Shown: positions 1-6,311 of the stretch, piece after piece | How the letters are laid out: every line of letters begins with the position of its first letter | Numbering within the stretch: position 1 is the first letter of the stretch | From: Flavobacterium psychrolimnae | GTDB taxonomy: Bacteria; Bacteroidota; Bacteroidia; Flavobacteriales; Flavobacteriaceae | Assembly: GCF_003312425.1 (NCBI RefSeq) | Contig: NZ_QNUX01000009.1 | Coordinates: 1-64,000 of the forward strand | Length of the DNA stretch: 64,000 bases | Direction of reading: 5' to 3' | Made by a program: the position numbers and the translations under genes | The notes under the pieces: model-generated | The model's input: the letters and a program-made list of their open reading frames with translations, nothing else | Told to the model about the DNA's origin: nothing | The model's database searches: none

Positions 1-65
1 GAATAAAACTGAATTTAAAAGGAATGAGCCCGATACAATATCGAGCTCATTATTATCAAAATTAA
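1..65 (+). CDS. IS3-family transposase, C-terminal fragment
   Basis: In the frame starting at base 3 the sequence reads 20 residues ending in LKGMSPIQYRAHYYQN followed by TAA at 63-65. The MSPxQYR stretch is characteristic of the end of the integrase-core (rve) subunit of IS3-family transposases, which cut and join the ends of the element. The gene is truncated only by the window edge; whether the full copy is intact cannot be seen. Confidence 0.8.
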   Translation, partial: IKLNLKGMSPIQYRAHYYQN

Positions 66-95
66 TTATAAATTTGTCTAAACTTTTGGGGGCAG
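1..95 (+). mobile_element. 3' end of an IS3-family insertion sequence (cut by window edge)
   Basis: The first 65 bases encode the last 20 residues of an IS3-type transposase. A probable right terminal inverted repeat follows at about 75-94, with a G-run (88-92) and the CA end typical of IS3 elements. The left end and the rest of the element lie outside the window, so the family call rests on the C-terminus and terminal bases only. The element ends about 30 bases from the stop codon of tex. Confidence 0.75.
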
Positions 96-125
96 TCTAT
101 AATTTGAAAAGCCTTTTTTTATGGT

Positions 126-2249
126 TTAAATTATCATCGTCAACTGAATTCTCTTTCTGTCCTCATCGACTTCCGTTACTTTTACCTGAACGTGTTGGTG
201 CAATTTTACTACTTCATTCACATCACTCACAAAATCTGCTTTGAGTTGAGAAATGTGAACTAAGCCACTTTCTTTTACGCCAATATCCACAAAACAACCA
301 AAATTGGTAATGTTATTGACAATTCCAGGTAAAACCATTCCTGTTTTTACATCTTTTATTGTTTTTACATTCGGGTCAAATTCAAAAACTTTAGCTGATT
401 TTCTTGGGTCTAAACCTGGTTTTTCAAGTTCTTTTATAATGTCTTTCAATCCCAATAAACCTATTTCAGGTGTAATGTAATTTTCCGGTTTGATCAGAGC
501 TGTTTTTTCTTTGTTGGCAATCAAATCATGCACTGTCAATTTCAAATCTTTGGCTATTTTCTCCACAATTCCATACGCTTCGGGATGAACCGCTGAATTA
601 TCCAACGGGTTTTTTGCATTCGAAATCCGGATAAAAGCAACGCCTTGTTGGTACGCTTTTTCACCTAAACGAGGCACTTTTTTGAGTTGTTTACGATCTG
701 TAAATGGACCGTTTTCAGAACGATAATTCACAATATTTTCAGCCAGCTTCTCTCCTATTCCGCTCACATAACTCAGTAAATGTTTACTCGCCGTATTAAT
801 GTTTATTCCAACTGAATTCACGCAACGAATTACTGTATTGTCTAATTCTTCTTTTAATTTATTTTGATCTACGTCATGTTGGTATTGGCCTACGCCAATG
901 GCTTTCGGGTCAATTTTTACCAATTCTGCCAAAGGATCTGATAATCTTCTTCCGATAGAAACCGAACCTCGAACCGTAACATCATAATTAGGAAATTCGT
1001 CTCTGGCAATTTTTGAAGCAGAATACACGGATGCTCCGGCCTCTGAAACGATAAAGACTTGAACCGGCTTATCAAAAGCTATTTTCTTGATAAAGAATTC
1101 GGTTTCTCTCGAAGCCGTTCCGTTTCCTATTGAAATTGCATCAATTTTATAGGAATTAACCATCGACCGAATTTTTTTCATCGCCATCGCTTCCTCTTTT
1201 TGAGGCGCATGCGGATAAATGGTTTCGTTGTACAACAAATCTCCTTTTTCATCTAAGCATACAATTTTACATCCGCTTCTAAAACCTGGATCAATGGCTA
1301 GAATTCGTTTTTCACCCAAAGGCGGTGCCAACAATAATTGTCCCAAATTATTCGCAAAAACCTGAATCGAATTGGCATCAGCCTTAGCTTTAGCTTCTTG
1401 CAACGCTTCGTTTGAAATGGCTGGATTCAGTAATCGTTTGTAACTGTCCTCTATGGCTAATTGTACGTGAGACGTAGTTTTGTTTTGACCTTTTAAAACT
1501 AACGCATCAATAATATCATAGGCTTCATCAATATCAACTTCTACTTTAAACTTGATAAAACCTTCATTTTCGGCACGAAGCATCGCTAATAATCGATGAG
1601 ATGGTGCTTTAGTCAATGGTTCTGACCAATCGAAATATTGATTGAATTTCTGAGCTGCTTCGTCGTCTTTTTTTGTTTTTACAACTTTGGTGGTAATGAT
1701 TGCTTTGCGCTCGTACAATCGTCGGAGTTGCTTTCGAATATAAATATTTTCATTAATCCATTCGGCAATAATATCTCTGGCGCCTTGCAAAGCCGCATCT
1801 TCATTGACGATATTTTCATTCAAATATTTTGTCGAAATAAAATCGACATCATCATTATTTTGCGCCATAATAATTTTAGCTAATGGCTCCAATCCATTTT
1901 CGCGCGCAGTATCGGCTTTTGTTTTTTTCTTCTTTTTAAAAGGTAGATAAAAATCTTCCAATTCCTGTAAATCGAAACTTTGCTGGATTTTTTTCTCTAA
2001 TTCCGGGTTAAGTGCATTTTGTTCCTGAATCGATTTTAAAATCGCTTCTTTGCGTTTTACAATCACTTCATATTCCTTCTGAAATTTGGCAATTTGCTCA
2101 ATAAAAACCTCGTCCAAATTACCGGTTTTATCTTTCCGATATCGCGAAATAAATGGAATGGTACAGTCCTCTTGTAATAATTGAACGGTATTTTGAATGT
2201 TTATAGCTGCAGTAGCAACATATTTTTTGATATAATCGATGTTTGTCAT
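126..2249 (-). CDS. tex: Tex-family S1 RNA-binding protein
   Basis: A full-length Tex/YhgF protein of 707 residues. These are cytoplasmic nucleic-acid-binding proteins linked to transcription and RNA handling. Visible domains in order are a helical Tex N-terminal region (about 1-200), a YqgF/RNase H-like fold containing LAIDPGFRSGCK (about 320), a helix-hairpin-helix segment with SGIGEKLAENIVNYR (about 490-550), and a C-terminal S1 domain with GMVLPGIVNNITNFGCFVDIG (about 635-705). The length is normal for the family, so the IS3 end 30 bases beyond the stop has not removed anything essential. A TAnnTTTG box on the reverse strand (2291-2298) lies about 41 bases upstream of the ATG. Confidence 0.96.
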   Translation of the reverse strand: MTNIDYIKKYVATAAINIQNTVQLLQEDCTIPFISRYRKDKTGNLDEVFIEQIAKFQKEYEVIVKRKEAILKSIQEQNALNPELEKKIQQSFDLQELEDFYLPFKKKKKTKADTARENGLEPLAKIIMAQNNDDVDFISTKYLNENIVNEDAALQGARDIIAEWINENIYIRKQLRRLYERKAIITTKVVKTKKDDEAAQKFNQYFDWSEPLTKAPSHRLLAMLRAENEGFIKFKVEVDIDEAYDIIDALVLKGQNKTTSHVQLAIEDSYKRLLNPAISNEALQEAKAKADANSIQVFANNLGQLLLAPPLGEKRILAIDPGFRSGCKIVCLDEKGDLLYNETIYPHAPQKEEAMAMKKIRSMVNSYKIDAISIGNGTASRETEFFIKKIAFDKPVQVFIVSEAGASVYSASKIARDEFPNYDVTVRGSVSIGRRLSDPLAELVKIDPKAIGVGQYQHDVDQNKLKEELDNTVIRCVNSVGININTASKHLLSYVSGIGEKLAENIVNYRSENGPFTDRKQLKKVPRLGEKAYQQGVAFIRISNAKNPLDNSAVHPEAYGIVEKIAKDLKLTVHDLIANKEKTALIKPENYITPEIGLLGLKDIIKELEKPGLDPRKSAKVFEFDPNVKTIKDVKTGMVLPGIVNNITNFGCFVDIGVKESGLVHISQLKADFVSDVNEVVKLHQHVQVKVTEVDEDRKRIQLTMII

Positions 2250-2290
2250 AATGCTGACCTTATTAGGCGGGTATAGATTTTAATGGAAAA

Positions 2291-2298
2291 CAAAAATA
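2291..2298 (-). promoter_or_regulatory. Putative -7 promoter box of tex
   Basis: Reverse-strand TATTTTTG matches the Bacteroidota -7 consensus TAnnTTTG and lies about 41 bases upstream of the tex ATG. No convincing -33 TTG was assigned. Confidence 0.4.
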
Positions 2299-2454
2299 CA
2301 TTGTTTTTTAACCAATTTTAAGCTTGTTCAAAATATAATTAAATTTTAATGTTGTGATTACTAAATTTTTAACTAATTTTATAAGTCCCTGATTTACAGT
2401 TATTAAAATCCTGCTAACTATGAAAAGTAAGTAAACAATTAATACCTCACAAAT

Positions 2455-3036
2455 ATGGAAACTACTACTATTAAACGTTTTTTGCTAATTGGATTAGCGT
2501 TAACATTTTTATCATTTGAATTACCATCTGGCTGGTTTAAATCCGGAAGTGATCCAAACAGTTATGATATGAGAGTCGAAAAAGGAGCCGGTTACGACGG
2601 GAAAAATGCCGCAACTATTCAATCCATAATGCCTAATATTTCGGGATTTGGTACACTTATGCAGAGTTTTACCGCCGAAAAATATCTAGGCAAAAGAATC
2701 CGACTTTCCGGATATGTAAAAACAAAAGATGTTGCCGGTAAAGCTTGCTTTTGGTTGCGAGTTGAAAAAGCGAATTCCCAGCAAATACTTTCGTTTGATA
2801 ACATGAATGACCGCCCTATAATTGGCACAAATGACTGGAAAAAGTATGAAATTGTAGTAGATGTTCCTGCAACTGCTTCAAAAATTTCATACGGTGCATT
2901 AGTGCGAGGAACAGGAAAAATCTGGTTTGACAATTTGAGCTTCGAAATTGTAGATAGTTCCGTGGAAACAACTGGAAAGAAAATTGAAAAATCAGAAAAA
3001 ATTATAGAACCTACCAATTTAAATTTTGATGAATAG
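2455..3036 (+). CDS. Secreted protein with a jelly-roll-like domain, function unknown
   Basis: A 193-residue protein with an N-terminal hydrophobic stretch (about 8-22, RFLLIGLALTFLSF) suggesting export. The body has the pattern of a beta-sandwich galactose-binding or CBM4/9-like fold: G-rich strands, a segment GKRIRLSGYVKTKDV, then W-K-K-Y-E and a closing GKIWFDNLSFEIV. That last motif is typical of the final strands of such domains. The C-terminus is Lys/Glu-rich. I do not recognise a named family and infer only a ligand-binding beta-sandwich. The gene stands alone and is followed by a clear terminator hairpin. Confidence 0.75.
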   Translation: METTTIKRFLLIGLALTFLSFELPSGWFKSGSDPNSYDMRVEKGAGYDGKNAATIQSIMPNISGFGTLMQSFTAEKYLGKRIRLSGYVKTKDVAGKACFWLRVEKANSQQILSFDNMNDRPIIGTNDWKKYEIVVDVPATASKISYGALVRGTGKIWFDNLSFEIVDSSVETTGKKIEKSEKIIEPTNLNFDE

Positions 3037-3071
3037 TACCTCAGAATTTTTAATCCAATTAATCTCAAAAT

Positions 3072-3120
3072 GAAATTCCAATCTCTAAAAATTATATTTT
3101 CAGGATTGGAATTTCTGTTT
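3072..3120 (+). terminator. Terminator after the secreted jelly-roll protein
   Basis: A perfect 12-bp stem, GAAATTCCAATC (3072-3083) against GATTGGAATTTC (3104-3115), is followed by a T-rich tail. It sits 35 bases past the stop of the 2455-3036 gene. Confidence 0.75.
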
Positions 3121-3241
3121 TGTGAAACTATCTTACTATGCTTTTAAAAAAAATGAATTTCACCCAATGCTTCATATTTTTAAGCACATTATTCTATTTT
3201 AGAACATTGAATTTTGTTCCCATTTATTCTTGCTAAAGCGC

Positions 3242-3249
3242 TATCTTTG
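3242..3249 (+). promoter_or_regulatory. Putative -7 promoter box of the DUF1294 gene
   Basis: TATCTTTG matches TAnnTTTG and lies 18 bases before the ATG at 3268. It falls inside the longer TTG-initiated reading frame, which argues that the ATG is the true start. Confidence 0.5.
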
Positions 3250-3267
3250 GATCAAAATCCCTTGTTT

Positions 3268-3537
3268 ATGTCTTTTCTATTTTGGTATTTTCCACTTATT
3301 AACTTAGTTGCTTTTTCAATAATAGGAATAGACAAACGACTGGCTATTCAGCAAAAAAGACGCATTTCAGAACGAAATTTATTACTTTCAAGTGCAATCG
3401 GCGGAACAATTGGTTCTGGATTAGCGATGCTTATTTTCCGCCATAAAACTTCAAAAATGTCTTTTTTATGGAAGTTTTTTATAATTGGTATACTCCAAGT
3501 TTTTTTAGTGTATTTCTACGTTATAAAATCTAAATAA
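3268..3537 (+). CDS. DUF1294 small inner-membrane protein
   Basis: An 89-residue protein with membrane segments at about 1-19 (MSFLFWYFPLINLVAFSII) and near the C-terminus (FLWKFFIIGILQVFLVYFYV). The DUF1294 signature is visible: GIDKRLA, then RRISERNLLLSSAIGGTIG and IFRHKTSKMSF. The function of this family is unknown. The frame can be extended upstream to a TTG at 3214, but a TAnnTTTG promoter box (3242-3249) lies in that extension, so I chose the ATG at 3268. The 3' end overlaps the convergent DUF4143 ATPase gene by 22 bases, so the two transcripts are antisense at their ends. Confidence 0.85.
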   Translation: MSFLFWYFPLINLVAFSIIGIDKRLAIQQKRRISERNLLLSSAIGGTIGSGLAMLIFRHKTSKMSFLWKFFIIGILQVFLVYFYVIKSK

Positions 3538-4658
3538 TTACTCCTGTTGATTACTTCAAAAGTAGCGTCCGGATACCCTTTTGCGAAAGCAGCAGGAACT
3601 TTCGATTTTTTAGTTTCACTCCACTTAAACTCAAACCCAGCAAGTGCATCTCCTTTTTCTTCAAGCCAATCCAATTCTTGCTGATCATAAGTGCGCCAGA
3701 AATAATTATTGGTTTTTGTTTTAAGGTAATTTTGTTTTTTAACGCGTTCTACTGCCAAATAATTTTCCCATAAATCGCCTACATCTGTTCTGGAATCCAA
3801 ACGGTTGAAATTATTAATAATACCGTTTCTGATGCCATTATCATAAAAATACCAACGACTGGATTTAACAATTTCTTTTCGAAGATTGCGACTGAATCCT
3901 TCAACTTTGAAAATAATAAACACTTTAGAAAGTAAATCTAAATAATTTGCCACAGTGTTTTTAGACATTTGTAATTGATTTGCCAATTCCTGCAACGAAA
4001 CTTCTTTTCCTAACTGATGCGCTATCAAACGTAGTAAATCGTATATTTTATCAGCATGTTTTATACCTTCAAAAACTAAAATATCTTTTAATAAATACGA
4101 GTTGATGATTTCATACAAATACTCTTTTTTTTCCTCCCAATCAGGATATTGAAGCAGTTCCGGATAACTTCCAAAGAGTAATCGCTCCTCTAATTTTTCT
4201 GTAGTTTGCTTGTAATTTTCGTATTGCGAATATTCCATTTGTGCTATTGGAAAAAGGTACATAGTGTTTTTTCGTCCTACTAATGGTTCGCCAAGATTGT
4301 TGTTTAAATCAAATATTGAAGAACCTGTAGCAATGATTTTTATTCCTTCAATAGAATCTACAATTAATTTTAGAATAAGTCCAATATCAGGAACCGTTTG
4401 AGCTTCATCTATAACCAGTACGTCAATATTGTGTAATAATCGCTTGTAATTAGCAACGGAACGTTCTTTGAGTAAATTTGCATCATTAATATCTTCTCCG
4501 TTTAGTTGCAAATAACTTCCATCAGGAATAGTTTGAAGATAATTTTTTAGTAATTCGGTTTTTCCAACACGACGAGCACCAAGTAAAATCAATACTTTGT
4601 TAGGAAGTACTTTTTTACCAAAATCTTGAAACAATGCTCTTTTTAAATAATTTTCCAT
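3516..4658 (-). CDS. AAA-family ATPase with C-terminal DUF4143
   Basis: A 380-residue P-loop ATPase. Walker A is LLGARRVGKTELLKNY, Walker B is VLVIDEAQ, and a sensor-like segment reads IIATGSSIF. A middle winged-helix segment (LQELANQLQMSKNTVANYLDLL) precedes the DUF4143 region ending in a nuclease-like fold (YFWRTYDQQELDWLEEKGDALAGFEFKW). That last segment resembles the PD-(D/E)XK pattern E-x-D ... E-x-K. The biological role of these ATPases is not established. The frame extends to a TTG at 4715, but ATG at 4658 is preferred because the extension covers a promoter and part of a palindromic array. The convergent DUF1294 gene overlaps the 3' end. The unusual upstream array makes tight self-regulation likely. 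Confidence 0.88.
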   Translation of the reverse strand: MENYLKRALFQDFGKKVLPNKVLILLGARRVGKTELLKNYLQTIPDGSYLQLNGEDINDANLLKERSVANYKRLLHNIDVLVIDEAQTVPDIGLILKLIVDSIEGIKIIATGSSIFDLNNNLGEPLVGRKNTMYLFPIAQMEYSQYENYKQTTEKLEERLLFGSYPELLQYPDWEEKKEYLYEIINSYLLKDILVFEGIKHADKIYDLLRLIAHQLGKEVSLQELANQLQMSKNTVANYLDLLSKVFIIFKVEGFSRNLRKEIVKSSRWYFYDNGIRNGIINNFNRLDSRTDVGDLWENYLAVERVKKQNYLKTKTNNYFWRTYDQQELDWLEEKGDALAGFEFKWSETKKSKVPAAFAKGYPDATFEVINRSNYLDFIT

Positions 4659-4683
4659 GCTATTTGATTTAAAAAACCCAAAC

Positions 4684-4715
4684 CAAATATAATCAAAAAA
4701 TAGTAATTCAGTCAA
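4684..4715 (-). promoter_or_regulatory. Putative promoter of the DUF4143 ATPase
   Basis: On the reverse strand a TTG (4713-4715) is separated by 21 bases from TATATTTG (4684-4691), matching the Bacteroidota -33/-7 layout. The -33 TTG falls within the first half-site pair of the palindromic array at 4706-4778, as an operator would. Confidence 0.55.
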
Positions 4716-4778
4716 CGTACTGACTGAATTTACATTAATTCAGTCAACACACTGACTGAATTAATGTAAATTCAGTCA
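4706..4778. repeat. Alternating 9-bp half-site array containing a perfect 58-bp inverted repeat
   Basis: Five copies of ATTCAGTCA alternate in orientation: 4706-4714 (+), 4721-4729 (-), 4738-4746 (+), 4753-4761 (-), 4770-4778 (+). Spacers alternate 6, 8, 6 and 8 bases, and the two 8-base spacers are reverse complements of each other. As a result 4721-4746 and 4753-4778 are perfect 26-bp inverted arms around a 6-base ACACAC loop. Same-orientation sites repeat every 32 bases, about three helical turns. The array occupies the gap between rpiB and the ATPase start and covers the -33 region of the ATPase promoter. Confidence 0.95.
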
Positions 4779-4788
4779 ATAAAAAATT

Positions 4789-5217
4789 CTAACAAGAAAT
4801 TTTATCTACTCTATTTTGGTGTCTTCCACCTTCAAATTCAGTGTTTAAAAATGCTTCTACCATTTCTACTGCTTGTGGAATCGAAGTAAAACGCGCAGGA
4901 ATACTAATAATGTTCGCATCATTATGCTGACGGGCCAAAACTGCAATTTCTTTCATCCAGCATAAAGCAGCGCGAACTTTAGATTGTTTATTCACCGTCA
5001 TTGAAATTCCGTTTCCGCTTCCGCAAATAACAATTCCAAAATCAGCTTTACCTTCAGAAACATCTGTGGCAACAGGATGTCCAAAATCAGGATAATCCAC
5101 GCTTTCTGCTGAATCGGTTCCGTAATTCGTTACTTCATATCCTTTTGCTTGCAACATTTCAACAATTGCTTTTTTGTAATCCGGTCCTGCGTGATCGTTT
5201 CCTATGGAGATTTTCAT
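4789..5217 (-). CDS. rpiB: Ribose-5-phosphate isomerase B
   Basis: Interconverts ribulose 5-phosphate and ribose 5-phosphate in the non-oxidative pentose phosphate pathway, in the cytoplasm. The 142-residue length is normal. The family signature is clear: ISIGNDHAGPDYKK at the N-terminus (phosphate/sugar binding), VDYPDFGHPVA, the catalytic-loop segment GIVICGSGNGISMTVNK, and RAALCW. The reading frame is intact. It is the last reverse-strand gene before the AT-rich gap proposed as oriC, and a TAnnTTTG box (reverse, 5243-5250) lies 25 bases upstream. Confidence 0.96.
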   Translation of the reverse strand: MKISIGNDHAGPDYKKAIVEMLQAKGYEVTNYGTDSAESVDYPDFGHPVATDVSEGKADFGIVICGSGNGISMTVNKQSKVRAALCWMKEIAVLARQHNDANIISIPARFTSIPQAVEMVEAFLNTEFEGGRHQNRVDKISC

Positions 5218-5242
5218 ATAATATGTATTAAGTTGTGTGGTG

Positions 5243-5250
5243 CAAATTTA
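5243..5250 (-). promoter_or_regulatory. Putative -7 promoter box of rpiB
   Basis: Reverse-strand TAAATTTG, a match to TAnnTTTG, 25 bases upstream of the rpiB ATG. Confidence 0.4.
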
Positions 5251-5376
5251 AATAAAGTATCTATACTGAATGAATTAAATAAGACTTCTTTATTTGATAA
5301 TTTCACTTCAAATTCAGCATCAAAATTACATTCAATATTTAGTTTTGTAACTATCAGATTATGATTTATTTAGCAG

Positions 5377-5909
5377 TTATCAACAATTCTTTTAAATGTA
5401 TAATTAGCTGTAAATCAATGAAAAATTTATATTATAAATGTTAAAAAATTGCATTGTTAATAGCAAAACGGAATTGCTTGATATTCAGTTAACTTTAAAT
5501 TAACACACTATGTTCATAACTTTGGATAGAAAATAAGAACTATTTTTTGGTTGTATCGAAAAAAAAAGTAATCCAAAACCCAGTTTTTAAATCCTAATTT
5601 AGTTTGAGGAATTTTTAGAATAGTTATCAATATTAAAAAGTAGGTTATCAACAAAAAACGGTAGTGTGAGTTATTTACAAAACCAATAGTTTTTCTGTTA
5701 TCAACCATTGTTAATTAAAATCTAAAAACACTTTAAAACTAATACTTTATCCTAAAATAAGTATGTTGATAACTCCCAATAACATCCTAAAACTTGATTT
5801 CAATGCATTTTAAAATAAATTTATTGCCACTATTAACAAGCTATAATAACAACCAGGAAAGATTTTAAATTTAAATTTTCTTTTTGTTTATTTAAATATA
5901 TGTTGACAA
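5377..5909. other. Candidate replication origin (DnaA-box-like cluster)
   Basis: The 741-base gap between rpiB and the DUF2007 gene has no credible gene and is strongly AT-rich. It contains DnaA-box-like 9-mers: TTATCAACA at 5377-5385 and 5645-5653, its reverse complement at 5764-5772, TTATCAACC at 5698-5706, TTATCAATA at 5624-5632, and the one-base variant TGTTGACAA at 5901-5909. A near-pure A/T stretch (about 5862-5900) could be the unwinding element. Genes diverge on either side (rpiB and tex left; rnr and most genes right). All boxes differ from the E. coli TTATCCACA at position 6, and dnaA is not in the window, so this is an inference. Confidence 0.5.
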
Positions 5910-5958
5910 CTTTCAAAAAATTCAAAGTCAAAAAATTCATTTTAGATTGATTTCAGTT

Positions 5959-6192
5959 TCAAACGATTTTCAATTTGTTGTTCAAGTTGTCTAATAGTTC
6001 CTGAACTTTTTCAAAATCGTTGAAATGAATTTTGAGTTTGATTCCACCGTATGCGAAACTGCCAAAAGGATCGATGGAAACCAACGTTTCGTTTTCAAAA
6101 AAATAGTTAATCTCTTCTTGCTCCAGCAAATGCTTTATTACTACAATTTCATGGGAATAATTGAAAATTGCAATGGTTTGAAATTCTTCCAT
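5959..6192 (-). CDS. DUF2007 small signal-transducing-like protein
   Basis: A 77-residue cytoplasmic protein matching the DUF2007 pattern. The start contains TIAIFNYSHEIVVIKHLLEQEEI, in which the segment before and after I-x-x-L-L-E forms a ferredoxin-like alpha/beta unit. GGIKLKIHFNDFEKVQELL follows. Proteins of this type are annotated as putative signal transducers, but no function is established. It sits between the candidate origin and rnr, transcribed away from rnr. Confidence 0.8.
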   Translation of the reverse strand: MEEFQTIAIFNYSHEIVVIKHLLEQEEINYFFENETLVSIDPFGSFAYGGIKLKIHFNDFEKVQELLDNLNNKLKIV

Positions 6193-6311
6193 TTTTGATA
6201 CTTTTTATAAAGATACAACTATTCTGTAAAGTTATATTTTCTTTAAAACTGTGCACTCTGTACTGATAACAGTTTAGTATTTTGTAATTTTAGACTTTTA
6301 AGAACAGATTT

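Noticed and set aside
3214..3267. N-terminal extension of the DUF1294 protein from TTG
   Set aside because: A TAnnTTTG promoter box lies inside it, and the remaining 89 residues already contain the full DUF1294 pattern.
4659..4715. N-terminal extension of the DUF4143 ATPase from a TTG codon
   Set aside because: The TTG is better explained as the -33 element and lies within the palindromic array; the ATG at 4658 gives the family-like start.
4721..4778. The palindromic array as a simple rpiB terminator
   Set aside because: There is no T-run directly after the stem, and the precise alternating spacing and promoter overlap fit an operator better; a side effect on rpiB termination is still possible.
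5149..5708. Short open frames of 64-71 codons in and next to the rpiB upstream gap
   Set aside because: One overlaps rpiB on the opposite strand, both are rich in Phe/Tyr/Ile as expected of AT-rich non-coding DNA, and neither has a family-like pattern.
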